Shown: positions 29,454 through 38,663 of the stretch, in pieces
Layout of the letters: every line of letters starts with the position of its first letter
Numbering within the stretch: the stretch's first letter is position 1
NCBI RefSeq assembly: GCF_003352165.1
Contig: NZ_CP029176.1
Location: 2,046,001 to 2,110,000, forward strand
Length of the DNA: 64,000 nt
Reading direction: 5' to 3'
DNA from: Acidibrevibacterium fodinaquatile
GTDB lineage: Bacteria > Pseudomonadota > Alphaproteobacteria > Acetobacterales > Acetobacteraceae
The notes under the pieces: generated by a model
What the model saw: the letters and a program-made list of their open reading frames with translations, nothing else
The model's database searches: none
Told to the model about the DNA's origin: nothing
Translations under genes and position numbers: made by a program

Positions 29454-30068
29454 TTACGCCGAAACCACCGCCGCGAGGAGGGCCGCGAAGGCCCGCGCGC
29501 GGTGGCTCGCTTCATGTTTGCGGGCCGGCGCCATTTCGCCATAGGTCTCGTGCGCGCCGAGGGGGACGAACATCGGATCATAGCCGAAGCCGTTCGTGCC
29601 GCGCGGCGGCCAGACGGCGTGGCCCTCGACGCGGCCGAGAAACGTCGCGGTCTCGCCGTCCGGCCAAGCGAGCGCCAGCGCGCAGGAAAACCACGCCCGC
29701 CGGTCCTCTGCCGCGCCCAGCCGGCGGTTGATCTCGGCCATGGCGGCGGCGAAATTTTTCTCCGGCCCGGCCCAGCGGGCGGAGTGAACGCCCGGCGCGC
29801 CGCCGAGGGCCGCGAGCGAGAAGCCCGAATCATCGGCCAGAGCCGGCAAACCGCTCGCGAAAGCCGCCGCTTGCGCCTTGAGCCGGGCGTTGCCGGTGAA
29901 ATCGGGCGCGGTCTCCTCGGGCTCGGGGAGTCCCAAATCGCCGGCGGACACCAAATCGACGCGCGGCGTTCCGTCCGGCGCGCGCAGCAAGGCGGCGATC
30001 TCGGCGAGCTTGCCTTGGTTGTGGCTCGCCAGCACGAGACGGGTGCCAGGCGCGAGGCGACGGGCCAT
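29454..30068 (-). CDS. rdgB: Non-canonical purine NTP pyrophosphatase RdgB/HAM1
   Basis: This enzyme hydrolyses dITP, ITP and XTP to keep deaminated purines out of DNA and RNA. The 204-residue sequence has the start [18 protein letters not shown], the metal site [14 protein letters not shown] and the family block [22 protein letters not shown] and SHRARAF close the active site. Its ATG overlaps the rph stop (ATGA); rph-rdgB is a common alphaproteobacterial pair. Confidence 0.94.
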   Translation of the reverse strand: MARRLAPGTRLVLASHNQGKLAEIAALLRAPDGTPRVDLVSAGDLGLPEPEETAPDFTGNARLKAQAAAFASGLPALADDSGFSLAALGGAPGVHSARWAGPEKNFAAAMAEINRRLGAAEDRRAWFSCALALAWPDGETATFLGRVEGHAVWPPRGTNGFGYDPMFVPLGAHETYGEMAPARKHEASHRARAFAALLAAVVSA

Positions 30069-30799
30069 CAGCCGAGCACGGCGCGCTGGCGGGCGAACAA
30101 TTCCGCCGTGCCCGCACGGGCGAGGCCGAGAAGGGCTGTCAGCTCAGCCTCCGAAAACGGCTTTCCCTCGGCGGTCGCCTGCACCTCGACGAGGCCACCC
30201 TGATCGGTGAGGACAAAATTGGCGTCGGCCTCGGCGGTCGAATCCTCGGCGTAATCGAGATCGAGCACCGGCGCGCCGGCAACGATGCCGCAGGATACCG
30301 CCGCGACCTGACCGAGCAGCGGCGACGCCTTGATCACACGCATGCGCTCGAGATGACGCAGCGCCAGCGCCAGCGCGACATAGCCGCCGGTGATCGCGGC
30401 ACAGCGGGTGCCGCCATCGGCGTTGAGGACGTCGCAATCGATGGTGATCGTCATTTCGCCCAGCGCCGCGCGATCGACGACGGCGCGCAACGCGCGGCCG
30501 ATCAGGCGCTGGATCTCCTGGGTGCGGCCGGATTGCTTGCCGCGGGCCGCCTCACGGTCGCCGCGGGTGTGGGTCGCGCGCGGCAGCATGCCGTATTCCG
30601 CCGTCACCCAGCCCTGGCCGCTGCCGCGGAGAAAACCGGGGACGCGGCCTTCGACGCTGGCGGCGCACAAAACCTCGGTCCCGCCGACGCGAATGAGACA
30701 GGAGCCCTCGGCGTGGCGGGCGAAGCCGGGCTCGAGCGAGACTGGCCGCAAGGCGTTCGCAGGCCGCGCGGTGCGCGGTGCGGCGGAATCGGCGTTCAT
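30068..30799 (-). CDS. rph: Ribonuclease PH
   Basis: RNase PH trims the 3' ends of tRNA precursors by phosphorolysis. The 243-residue sequence has [13 protein letters not shown], the arginine-rich block [32 protein letters not shown], and the metal site [15 protein letters not shown]. The ATG at 30799 gives normal length. The frame extends to 30955, but that part does not resemble RNase PH and starts inside the end of the neighbouring cytochrome gene. It is coupled to rdgB by a 1-bp overlap. Confidence 0.92.
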   Translation of the reverse strand: MNADSAAPRTARPANALRPVSLEPGFARHAEGSCLIRVGGTEVLCAASVEGRVPGFLRGSGQGWVTAEYGMLPRATHTRGDREAARGKQSGRTQEIQRLIGRALRAVVDRAALGEMTITIDCDVLNADGGTRCAAITGGYVALALALRHLERMRVIKASPLLGQVAAVSCGIVAGAPVLDLDYAEDSTAEADANFVLTDQGGLVEVQATAEGKPFSEAELTALLGLARAGTAELFARQRAVLG

Positions 30800-30918
30800 G
30801 ATCGATCTTTCAAGATGGTGCTCATGGGCGCGGGTTATAGCCTCCGCCGGCGGAATCTCCATCCTGCTGTTCCAGGCGTGAGGCCGCCCGTTCGCCAAGA
30901 CGGCAATAAGAGCGAACG

Positions 30919-32607
30919 CTATGGGGCATCGCGCCAGGGAGAACGATCTTGCCAATGGTCAAGCTCGGTTCGCGCCCAGGTGACGGTTTTGTCAGTGTGA
31001 CAGAGCGTACAGGGATTGGGTGTGCCAAGCACCTCGGTGACCGCAGGCGGAATGAACCGAAATGTGTGCGCATGCACAAGGATTGCATCGCCCAGTTGGC
31101 GCTCGATCGTTGGCATGTGACAGGCCGTGCAGGCGCTGCCCGCGCTATCGGGGCGATGATGCGTGTGGGCCGCGATGGTCTCCGCATGGGGACCATTCTG
31201 GGTATTCGCGCCATGGCAGGAGAGGCACAAATCATTGCCCTTGGCGCGCAGCATCGATGGGTTGTCGCTGCCATGCGGATCATGACAGGAAAAGCACGTC
31301 ACGCCGCGCCGGTACATCAAGCTTTGGACAAAATCGTTGCCCTGCATGCGATTTTTATGCGCGGTGCCATCGGCAAAAAAATAAAAATCAGTGATGCCGG
31401 GATGGCGCCGTTCCAGCCGCCAGACATCGGCGAGCCGTTTGCCCACCGTGAAGCCGACCGGCCAGTCATAATACTGCCCGGCGATCGGATTGTCGCGCGG
31501 GCGTCCCTGCGAGTGACATTGGATGCACGTATCGTCGGCGGCGAAGGCATCGAGCCGCGCTGGGTTGATGATCGTCTCGCGCCTCGGGTCGGCAAGATGG
31601 CGGCTGCCAGGTCCATGACAACGCTCGCAGCCGACATTCCATTCGGTGACCGTATGGGTCTGAATATCGTAATTCACCGAATGACAGCCATCGCAGAGCG
31701 GCCCGGTTGGCCGCTTGAAATTGTCCGGCGGGTAAAGCTGTGCCCACCAATCCTCGTCCTCGGCAACGAAATATTTCAGCCAACGCTGATGAACGATGTC
31801 CCACTGCAACGGCAGGACATAATAGTCATTGCCGATTTTCTTGAAAAAGCGCTGCTTCCAGCGGCTGCCATAGACCAGATCGGCATCCCCGAGTGAAGAT
31901 TTCATCGCCGCTGGAGCAGAGGCGAGATCGGCGACGACGGCGCCGGGAAAGGCGCGCGGATCGCTCACGACATGCGCCATGCGGGTCTTGTTCCAGCGTG
32001 CGAAAATGTCGCGATGGCACGTGGCACAGGCGGAGGAGCCCACGTAATGCGGGGTTTCAGTAGCCGCCGCCGAGGATATCGTGACATTCTGCGCCGCCGC
32101 GGCGCGAGGCAAGGTCGCCGTCACCGGCAGATGGCGGATGAATAAAATGGCCTGCCAAATCGCCGGCGCTGGCAAATCCCATGCCGGCATGCCGGTGTAG
32201 CGAATGCCGTTGCGGATATGATAGAACAACTCGCCATCACTTTGCGCCGCGATGGACGGGCTACCGAGAGGCGGAACGGGAGGGTATTCGCCTCTCCCGG
32301 TGGTGTTTGCGCCGCTACCATCATAGCCATGGCAGATTGCGCAATGGCGCTGAAAAATTTGCGCTCCCGCGGTGGTATTCTCCGCGGTTGCCGGCAGCGG
32401 GTTGACCCGCAGCGCCTCTTTTGCGGGCACACTCGCGTGCAAAAGCCATGATGCGATGGCTATTTCGTCGGCCGGCGGCACAGAACGCGCAGACGACAGC
32501 CCAGGCAGGATGAGCCGATCCACGCTCCAGCCGACGAACACAAGTAAAATGCCGGCGATGATGATCGCAACAATCGTCCGGCGAAATCGGACGACGACCT
32601 TCCCCAT
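30919..32607 (-). CDS. Membrane-anchored nine-heme cytochrome c
   Basis: A 562-residue protein with one N-terminal transmembrane helix (about 11-28). It has nine CxxCH heme sites at C89, C194, C305, C327, C361, C438, C461, C493 and C533. The first lies in a class I cytochrome c domain with a likely methionine ligand in [11 protein letters not shown]. The other eight form a multiheme block starting [15 protein letters not shown] and resembling octaheme cytochrome c554-like proteins. A periplasmic electron-transfer or reductase role is likely; the substrate is unknown. The ATG at 32607 follows an AGGGGA site. Its heme loading would need the Ccm system. Confidence 0.88.
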   Translation of the reverse strand: MGKVVVRFRRTIVAIIIAGILLVFVGWSVDRLILPGLSSARSVPPADEIAIASWLLHASVPAKEALRVNPLPATAENTTAGAQIFQRHCAICHGYDGSGANTTGRGEYPPVPPLGSPSIAAQSDGELFYHIRNGIRYTGMPAWDLPAPAIWQAILFIRHLPVTATLPRAAAAQNVTISSAAATETPHYVGSSACATCHRDIFARWNKTRMAHVVSDPRAFPGAVVADLASAPAAMKSSLGDADLVYGSRWKQRFFKKIGNDYYVLPLQWDIVHQRWLKYFVAEDEDWWAQLYPPDNFKRPTGPLCDGCHSVNYDIQTHTVTEWNVGCERCHGPGSRHLADPRRETIINPARLDAFAADDTCIQCHSQGRPRDNPIAGQYYDWPVGFTVGKRLADVWRLERRHPGITDFYFFADGTAHKNRMQGNDFVQSLMYRRGVTCFSCHDPHGSDNPSMLRAKGNDLCLSCHGANTQNGPHAETIAAHTHHRPDSAGSACTACHMPTIERQLGDAILVHAHTFRFIPPAVTEVLGTPNPCTLCHTDKTVTWARTELDHWQDRSPWRDAP

Positions 32608-32718
32608 CCTGATTTCCCCTAGGCCACATTTTTCCGCCATGGATCAGCAAAGGTCAATTTATCGTAACCGGAAGCCGCACATGGTCAACTCTGACCCGTG
32701 GACACCGTGGAGCTGAAG

Positions 32719-32763
32719 ATGAGCCAAATCCATGGCATCCGCGCTTGCGTCTTCGACGCTTAG
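32719..32763 (+). pseudogene. Remnant of a haloacid-dehalogenase (HAD type II) N-terminus
   Basis: A 14-codon frame, MSQIHGIRACVFDA, ends in TAG. Read through the stop, the frame continues GTIF, so the piece matches the HAD motif I start (FDAYGTLF) with the tyrosine codon turned to a stop. No longer HAD frame follows before the transglycosylase gene. It is best read as a decayed gene start. Confidence 0.55.
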
Positions 32764-32820
32764 GGCACGATTTTCAACTGCCCCCGGCCGGCGCTGCCCG
32801 CGCCGCGTGTTTGATGTCTA

Positions 32821-33345
32821 TCAGGGCGAGGCGGCGGGACTGATATAGGCGCGGGTCTCGTTGGGGAGCGGCACGCCCTCTTTGAGATGGGCGCTAACCC
32901 GCTCCGGCCCGGCATTATAGGCGGCGAGCATGTTCTTCTCACCCACCGCGTCGCGCATTTCCCTCAGATAAGCGGCGCCGGCGAAGATATTGTCACGCGG
33001 GTTGAAGGGGTCGGTGCCGAACCCGTATTGCCGCCGGAGCTTGGCATAGGTCGCCGGCATGAGCTGCATCAGCCCGCGCGCGCCGGTTGCCGAAACCGCC
33101 CGCACCCTGCCGCGTGATTCCTTCTTGATGACCGTGCGGATGACCTGTTGCGGAATGCCGAACCGCGCCGAAGCCTGCTCGATATAGGGCCCCCAGGGAT
33201 CACCGGGCGGGCCGGGTGCGGGGTAGCCGTCATAGAGCCGAAGCCCGGTGGTGGGCACCGGCGCCCGGCTTGCGCAGGCGGCGAGCAGCCCGAGCAAAGC
33301 CAATAGCGTGACCGCCCGCAACGCCGGCAACAGGGGCCGGATCAT
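32821..33345 (-). CDS. Lytic transglycosylase lipoprotein (SLT domain)
   Basis: A 174-residue lipoprotein. The signal peptide LLALLGLLAAC ends in a lipobox with cysteine. The SLT domain carries the catalytic glutamate in VIKKESRGRVRAVS, then GARGLMQLMPATYAKL and MLAAYNAGPERV. These enzymes cleave peptidoglycan to give 1,6-anhydroMurNAc. The ATG at 33345 has a strong GGGAGGAG site. The longer frame to 33510 lacks a signal and is rejected. It may feed the MurNAc recycling genes at the start of the window. Confidence 0.9.
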   Translation of the reverse strand: MIRPLLPALRAVTLLALLGLLAACASRAPVPTTGLRLYDGYPAPGPPGDPWGPYIEQASARFGIPQQVIRTVIKKESRGRVRAVSATGARGLMQLMPATYAKLRRQYGFGTDPFNPRDNIFAGAAYLREMRDAVGEKNMLAAYNAGPERVSAHLKEGVPLPNETRAYISPAASP

Positions 33346-33418
33346 CCGCTCCTCCCACGTGACACTCAAAGCGATAGCCGATCCCAAGCGGCGCGTGAGG
33401 ACACAATCACGTGACGGT

Positions 33419-33997
33419 TTATCCCACCGGGCGCAGACCGGCGCGAAAACGCGCGGCGAGGCGCGCGTAATGCACCGCCGTCCGGTCCCAGAGGGCGCGT
33501 TCCTCGGCATCCATGACCCGCTTCAGCCGCGCTGGCGACCCGGCCCAAAGCTCCATCGGGCCGATGCGTTTTCCCGGGGCAAGCAGTCCGCCGGCGGCAA
33601 GCATCCCGCCAGCCTCGATCACCGCGCCGTCCAGCACCGTCGCGCCCATGCCGACAAAGGCGCGGGGTTCCAGGGTGCAGGCGTGGATGATGGCGGCATG
33701 GCCGATCGAAACGTCGTCGCCGATCAGGGTCGCAAACGGCGTCCCGTTGGCCTCACCGCTGTTGACGTGGATTATGGTGCCGTCCTGGATATTGCACCGC
33801 GCGCCGATGCGAATGGCGTTGTCATCGCCGCGCAGCACGCAGTGGAACCAGACGCTGGCGTGCGGCCCGATTTCGACGTCACCGATGATCACGGCGCTGG
33901 GCGCGATCCAGGCTTCGGGGTGAATGCGTGGGGTGACGCCGTCGAGGCTGTAGATCACCCCCTGCTCGTCTCTATTTGCCGGAAAATCAGCGCACAT
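33419..33997 (-). CDS. Gamma-class carbonic-anhydrase-like protein
   Basis: A 192-residue left-handed beta-helix (hexapeptide repeat) protein. Metal-ligand histidines appear in GTIIHVNSG and in GHAAIIHACTLE. The block HASVWFHCVLRGDDNAIRIG is typical of the family (YrdA/CaiE-like). It may hydrate CO2 or be an inactive homologue. The ATG at 33997 has AAGGA 8 nt upstream and overlaps the argC end by 11 bp. Confidence 0.88.
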   Translation of the reverse strand: MCADFPANRDEQGVIYSLDGVTPRIHPEAWIAPSAVIIGDVEIGPHASVWFHCVLRGDDNAIRIGARCNIQDGTIIHVNSGEANGTPFATLIGDDVSIGHAAIIHACTLEPRAFVGMGATVLDGAVIEAGGMLAAGGLLAPGKRIGPMELWAGSPARLKRVMDAEERALWDRTAVHYARLAARFRAGLRPVG

Positions 33998-34955
33998 GAC
34001 CGAGTTCCTTCTCCATCGCCGCAACGGCGGGAAGGCCGAGCATCAGCCGCGCGTTCTCGACCGCCGCCCCCGAAGCCCCCTTGCCGAGATTATCGAGCCG
34101 CGCGACCAAAACCGCTTGGCGATGGCCCTCATGGGCAAAAACCATCAGCTCCATACGATCGCTGTCGGCGAGCGTCTCGGCGGCGACTTTCTCGCCTGCC
34201 GCCTCCGGCACGGTGATCAGCGCAGCCCCTCGGTAATGCGCGGCAAGAGCCGCACGAAGATCGCCGCCCGTCGGCCGCCCGGGCAGTTCGTCAAGAAAGA
34301 GCGGGATCGAGACCAGCATGCCCTGGCGGAAATGCCCGACCGAGGGGACGAAAATCGGCCGGCAGGTAAGCCCCGCATAGCGCAGGATTTCCGGCACGTG
34401 CTTGTGTTCGAGCCCGAGGGCGTAAAGCTCGAAGGCGGGGCCGCCGGCCGCCTCATGGGCTTCGATCATCGTCCGGCCGCCGCCGGAGTAGCCGGAAACG
34501 GCGTTGATCGTAAGAGGTTGATCGGGCGCGATCAGCCCGGCCGCGATGAGCGGGCGCAGCAGGGCGATGGCGCCGGTCGCGTAGCAGCCGGGATTGGCGA
34601 CACGGGGCGCCTCGGCGATCGCGCGCGCCTGCCCGCCGGTGAGTTCGGGAAAGCCATAGACCCAGCCGGGCGCGACGCGATGCGCGGTGCTGGCATCGAG
34701 GAGGCGCGGCGCGCTCGCCCCGAGCCCCTCGGCCAGCGCCACCGCCTCGCGCGCGGCGGCGTCGGGGAGACAGAGAATGACGAGATCGGCCGCCGCCATC
34801 GCCGCCCGCCGCGCGGATAGGCTTTTGCGTTCGCGCTCGGGGAGATGGAGCAGCGTGATCCCCGCAACCGCTTCCAGCCGGGCGCGGATGCCAAGCCCCG
34901 TCGTTCCCGCCTCGCCATCGATAAAAACGGTTTTGCTAGCCATCATCTCATCCAT
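33987..34955 (-). CDS. argC: N-acetyl-gamma-glutamyl-phosphate reductase, short (type 2) form
   Basis: ArgC reduces N-acetylglutamyl phosphate to the semialdehyde in arginine synthesis. The NADP-binding start is VFIDGEAGTTGLGIRARL. The catalytic cysteine lies in VANPGCYATGAI, and the histidine in GLEHKHVPEI. The glycine block INAVSGYSGGGRTMIEAHE is conserved. The 322-residue version matches the short type 2 enzymes. ATG codons at 34955, 34946 and 34943 are all possible; 34955 has GGGGTG at 6 nt. Confidence 0.92.
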   Translation of the reverse strand: MDEMMASKTVFIDGEAGTTGLGIRARLEAVAGITLLHLPERERKSLSARRAAMAAADLVILCLPDAAAREAVALAEGLGASAPRLLDASTAHRVAPGWVYGFPELTGGQARAIAEAPRVANPGCYATGAIALLRPLIAAGLIAPDQPLTINAVSGYSGGGRTMIEAHEAAGGPAFELYALGLEHKHVPEILRYAGLTCRPIFVPSVGHFRQGMLVSIPLFLDELPGRPTGGDLRAALAAHYRGAALITVPEAAGEKVAAETLADSDRMELMVFAHEGHRQAVLVARLDNLGKGASGAAVENARLMLGLPAVAAMEKELGHVR

Positions 34956-35057
34956 CACAATCACCCCGCTCTCCGCCATCGAAGGCCGAAGCGGCGGCGA
35001 AGGCAAGCCCAAGCCGGAGAAAAGTCCTTTTGCTTTGTCATTTGCGCGGCGGTGGCT

Positions 35058-36116
35058 TCATGGCGTGCTCACACCGACATCGGTAACCCGAAACAGCGGA
35101 ATCCCACCGGCTGAGACCACACCCGCGGCGAGCGACAGCGGCAGATCGACCTCAGGCTTGCCGCCTTCCGCTGCCGGATGGGCAAGGAGATGCAGAACCG
35201 CGCCCAGCGCCTGCGCCGAGGCGTCGGCGATCACCCCCTGCCGCGCGAGGCTGGCGACGGCAGCATCGGGGTCGATGAGATGAAGAAATCCAACGCCTTC
35301 TGGCGCGAGGGTATCATCGAGGTCGAGCTTTGCCTCGCCCGACATCGTCGTCCCCCCCCAATCGGTGAGGGTGGCGGCGAGACGGAACGTGCCATGGTCG
35401 GCGCGCCAGGCGGCCTTGGTCGCGGCAAAATCGCGGCCGGCGGCCGGCGGCAGCGGCGCCAGGCTGGCATCGAGCGCGGCGCGGCCGATATGGGCGCCGA
35501 ACGGCCACGCGATCGCCGCCGGCAGATCGATCCCGCCGGCCTGGCCATGCAGCGTCAAAGCGGCGGGCTCGGCCGTGGTCGAGAGCAGAAAATCGACCCG
35601 GTCGATCGTCAGAACCAGCCCGGAGGCCACGTCTTTCGGCGTCTGATCTGGCCGCACCGTGACGCGCCGCATCTCACCGGCGAGCGGTGACACCGCGTCC
35701 GTCGCGGTCAGGCTGGTGTGCAGCGCCGCAGTCTCGGCGGTGATCGCGAGCGGCGGCAGGAGCCCGAGTGTCGCGCGCGCCGTGCCGCGCGGGGTGATGA
35801 GGAGATCGCCCGGCGCGGTGAGGGCCACCGCGAGGTCGAGTTCCGGGAGCGTGAGCGCGACCCCGCCCGGCAGCGCCGCCCCGCCGCCCTTAAGCGCGAA
35901 ATCCGGCACCACCAGCCGGGCGGCAAAGGGCCAGCCGGTGAGATGCACGGGACCGCTCTCGACCGCCCATCCCTCCGCCTGGCGCGCCGTCCGCCAGCCG
36001 TCATAGCTCGCGGTAATCATCCCCCCAGCCCAGCGCCAGACGAGATAATCCGCGCCCAGCAAGGCGAGCAGGCCGAGCAGAACAACCCCGAACAGCCAAC
36101 GCAGTGCGCGTTTCAT
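35058..36116 (-). CDS. DUF2125-family membrane-anchored protein
   Basis: A 352-residue protein with an N-terminal anchor (LRWLFGVVLLGLLALLGADYLVW). The rest is beta-rich and predicted periplasmic. It has family-like features such as DGWRTARQAEGWAVESGPVHLTG at the start of the mature part and repeated strands of lipid-transfer-like type. Function is unknown. It overlaps the uracil-DNA-glycosylase gene by 4 bp, downstream of it. Confidence 0.78.
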   Translation of the reverse strand: MKRALRWLFGVVLLGLLALLGADYLVWRWAGGMITASYDGWRTARQAEGWAVESGPVHLTGWPFAARLVVPDFALKGGGAALPGGVALTLPELDLAVALTAPGDLLITPRGTARATLGLLPPLAITAETAALHTSLTATDAVSPLAGEMRRVTVRPDQTPKDVASGLVLTIDRVDFLLSTTAEPAALTLHGQAGGIDLPAAIAWPFGAHIGRAALDASLAPLPPAAGRDFAATKAAWRADHGTFRLAATLTDWGGTTMSGEAKLDLDDTLAPEGVGFLHLIDPDAAVASLARQGVIADASAQALGAVLHLLAHPAAEGGKPEVDLPLSLAAGVVSAGGIPLFRVTDVGVSTP

Positions 36117-36706
36117 ACCAGTAGCCTCGCGATGTGGCGGCGCAGCGCCGGCAAAAGCTCGGCACCGAACCAGGGATTGGCCCGCTCCCAGGCGGTGGTG
36201 CGCCAGGAAGGATGCGGAAGGGGCAGATAATGCGGCAAATAGCGACGAAAATCAGCCACTCTCTCGCCCATCCGGCCGCGCCCGAGGACGAAATCCTGGG
36301 CATAGCCGCCGACCAGGAGCGTCAATGCGATCCCCGGCATCAGCGGGCGAAAGCGCGGATGCCAGAGTGAAGCGCAGCCGGGGCGCGGCGGCGCATCGCC
36401 CCCGCGCGCAAGCCGCCCGGGATAGCAGAGGCCGACCGGCAGGATCGCGACCCGCGCGGTGTCGTAAAACACCGCCTCATCGATCCCGAGCCAGGCGCGA
36501 AGACGCCGGCCCGAGGCATCGGTGAACGGCACCCCGCTGTCATGCACCTTCGTGCCCGGCGCCTGGCCGATGATCAGAAGCCGCGCCGTCGCCGAGACGC
36601 GGAATACCGGCCGCGGGCCGAGCGGCAATTCGGCGGCGCAACGCACGCAGGCGCGGGCCTCGGCCGCGAGCGCGGTCAATGGATCGATCGTGGGCGTCTC
36701 AGCCAA
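36113..36706 (-). CDS. Uracil-DNA glycosylase family protein
   Basis: A protein of about 197 residues with the UDG-superfamily fold. The motif-A-like LLIIGQAPGTKVHDSGVPF and the C-terminal HPSWR are recognisable. CVRC near the start and two later cysteines (GLCYPG, GCASLWHP) could hold an iron-sulfur cluster, as in family 4/5 enzymes, but this is unproven. The TTG at 36706 overlaps the thpR stop. The longer frame enters thpR and is arginine- and serine-rich, so it is rejected. DNA repair is the likely role. Confidence 0.75.
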   Translation of the reverse strand: MAETPTIDPLTALAAEARACVRCAAELPLGPRPVFRVSATARLLIIGQAPGTKVHDSGVPFTDASGRRLRAWLGIDEAVFYDTARVAILPVGLCYPGRLARGGDAPPRPGCASLWHPRFRPLMPGIALTLLVGGYAQDFVLGRGRMGERVADFRRYLPHYLPLPHPSWRTTAWERANPWFGAELLPALRRHIARLLV

Positions 36707-37235
36707 GCGCGTAATCCACCTCGGCGGTATAGACCGCCTGCTCTTTGCCGAGGCGCGAGCTGAACAGAGTGAAATGTTCGACCGGCACCGGCGGCGCGCG
36801 AAACAGGTTATGCGCCTGCAAAAACGCCGCGAGCTTGTCGCCGGGCGGGTTATCGAGCCGGGCGAGCGAGACATGCGGCACGAATCGCCGGCGCTCGGCG
36901 GCGAAGCCGGCGCGCTGTAACGCGGTCTCGATCTTGGTCTGGAGATGGTCGAGGGCAGGATTGCGCTCGACCCCGGCCCAAAGCGCCGCCGGCTTGCCAG
37001 CCTTCTCGAAGGTGCCAACCCCGGCGAGCGTGAGCGAAAAGCCGCGGGCGCGGAGCGACGAGAGCGCAAGATCGGCGTCCTCGGCGCGGTGGCCGGGTGT
37101 TTCGCCGATGAAGCGGAGCGTCAGATGATAATTCTCGGCGCTGATCCAGCGCGCCCCCGGCAAGCCACCGGCGAGCAGCGCCAGCCGTTCGCGGAGCGGC
37201 CAGGGCAGATCAAGCGCAACAAAAAGCCGGATCAC
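36699..37235 (-). CDS. thpR: RNA 2',3'-cyclic phosphodiesterase
   Basis: A 178-residue 2H phosphoesterase. The two HxTx-type motifs are HLTLRFIGET (about residue 42) and HVSLARLDN (about 125). The start IRLFVALDLPWPLRERL is characteristic. ThpR opens 2',3'-cyclic phosphate RNA ends; its cellular role is not clear. It overlaps the arylesterase gene by 4 bp and is followed by the UDG-like gene. Confidence 0.9.
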   Translation of the reverse strand: MIRLFVALDLPWPLRERLALLAGGLPGARWISAENYHLTLRFIGETPGHRAEDADLALSSLRARGFSLTLAGVGTFEKAGKPAALWAGVERNPALDHLQTKIETALQRAGFAAERRRFVPHVSLARLDNPPGDKLAAFLQAHNLFRAPPVPVEHFTLFSSRLGKEQAVYTAEVDYALG

Positions 37236-37930
37236 GGCGTCGCCTTCCCCTTTTTCACCGCAGCCACCAGCCGCGCAGCATAGGGCAACACCGCCGCGAC
37301 CACCCGTTTTTCTCCCGCAGCGTTGGGGTGCAAATGGTCGGCCTGGATCAGGGAGGGATCGCCCGCGACGCCTTCGAGAAAAAACGGCTCGAAAATCACC
37401 CCCGGGCGCCTGCCGAGCCGCTCGAACACCGCCCGAAACCGCGCCCCGTAGTCAGCCCCCATGTTCGGCGGCGCATACATCCCACAAAGCAGCACCGGGA
37501 TATGGCGCGCCGCTAGGCGGTCGAGAATCGCGGCGAGATTGGCCTCCATCACCGCCGGCGCGGTCCCGCGCAGCCCGTCATTGGCGCCGAGTTCGAGGAT
37601 TGCCGCCTCGGGCGCTGATCCTGGATCGTCGCCGAGCAGCCAATCGAGCCGCGCCCGCCCGCCGGCACTGGTATCGCCAGAGACCGCGCCATCCTCTAGT
37701 GTGACCGAGAGCCCCTGCGCCCGCAAGCCCGCCGCGAGGAGCGCCTGAAACCCCTCTTCCGGCGCGAGACCATAGCCGGCGGCAAGCGAATCGCCGAGCA
37801 CCAGGACACGGAGCGGGGTTTGCTGCGGCGCCGCGGCGAGCAAGACGAGCGTTGCCAGCAGGGCGGACAGGCGCCGCGCCGCCCTCGCGCCCTCGCGTTT
37901 GGCGCGGTCAATGCCATATGCTGCCGTCAT
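37232..37930 (-). CDS. GDSL/SGNH arylesterase (TesA-like)
   Basis: A protein of about 232 residues with a signal peptide (basic start, core LSALLATLVLLAAAP). The SGNH blocks are LVLGDSLAAGYGL (Ser), GAVSGDTSAGG (Gly), LELGANDGLRG (Asn) and DHLHPNAAG (Asp-x-x-His). TesA-type enzymes are periplasmic acyl-CoA thioesterases/lysophospholipases. The gene is divergent from a ybbA/ybbP pair, the usual tesA-ybbAP neighbourhood. The ATG at 37930 overlaps the opposing start; farther upstream frame is antisense and rejected. Confidence 0.88.
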   Translation of the reverse strand: MTAAYGIDRAKREGARAARRLSALLATLVLLAAAPQQTPLRVLVLGDSLAAGYGLAPEEGFQALLAAGLRAQGLSVTLEDGAVSGDTSAGGRARLDWLLGDDPGSAPEAAILELGANDGLRGTAPAVMEANLAAILDRLAARHIPVLLCGMYAPPNMGADYGARFRAVFERLGRRPGVIFEPFFLEGVAGDPSLIQADHLHPNAAGEKRVVAAVLPYAARLVAAVKKGKATP

Positions 37931-38645
37931 GGACGATCTCAGAGATATCCCGAGCCCTCTCGCCGCCGCATCCGATCTCGCGCCGCTCATCCGCGCTCGT
38001 GGTCTGACGCTTACGGTGCCCGCCGCCGCCGGACCCGTCAACATCCTCCATGGCATCGATCTCGACATCGCGTCGGGGGAAACCGTCGCGCTGCTCGGCC
38101 CCTCGGGTTCGGGCAAGACCAGCCTGCTGATGCTGCTTGCCGGGCTCGAGCGCCCAAGCGCCGGCACCATCACGCTCGCCGGGCATGACCTCACCCGGCT
38201 TGGCGAAGACGCGCTGGCGCGTCTCCGGCGCGAGCATGTCGGCATCGTTTTTCAGGCCTTCCACCTGATCCCGACGATGACCGCGCTCGAGAATGTCGCG
38301 ATGCCGCTCGAACTCGCCGGCCGCGCCGACGCCCGGGCGCGGGCGCGCGCTTGCCTCGCGGCGGTCGGGCTTGGCCATCGCCTCACGCATCTTCCGGGCC
38401 AGCTCTCCGGCGGCGAACAGCAGCGCGTCGCCATCGCCCGCGCCTTCAGCGCCGCGCCGCGCGTGATCCTCGCCGACGAGCCGACCGGCAATCTCGACCA
38501 GGCGACCGGCCGGGAAATCATTTCGCTACTGTTTGCCGAGCAACAAGCGCACGCGACCACGCTCCTGCTCGTCACCCATGATCCCGCGCTGGCTGCGCGC
38601 TGCGGGCGCCGGTTGCATCTCGCCGATGGCCGCCTTGTCGCCTGA
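37929..38645 (+). CDS. ybbA: ABC transporter ATP-binding protein, YbbA-like
   Basis: A 238-residue ABC ATPase of the LolD/MacB type. Walker A is GPSGSGKTSLL, the signature is LSGGEQQRVAIARAF, and Walker B is VILADEPTGNLD. Members of this group drive extrusion-type (mechanotransmission) permeases. The permease gene follows 18 bp downstream. An in-frame ATG at 37899 is possible, but 37929 lies closer to the start of conserved sequence. The substrate is unknown. Confidence 0.9.
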   Translation: MDDLRDIPSPLAAASDLAPLIRARGLTLTVPAAAGPVNILHGIDLDIASGETVALLGPSGSGKTSLLMLLAGLERPSAGTITLAGHDLTRLGEDALARLRREHVGIVFQAFHLIPTMTALENVAMPLELAGRADARARARACLAAVGLGHRLTHLPGQLSGGEQQRVAIARAFSAAPRVILADEPTGNLDQATGREIISLLFAEQQAHATTLLLVTHDPALAARCGRRLHLADGRLVA

Positions 38646-38663
38646 GCGGGCGCCGGAAACATC

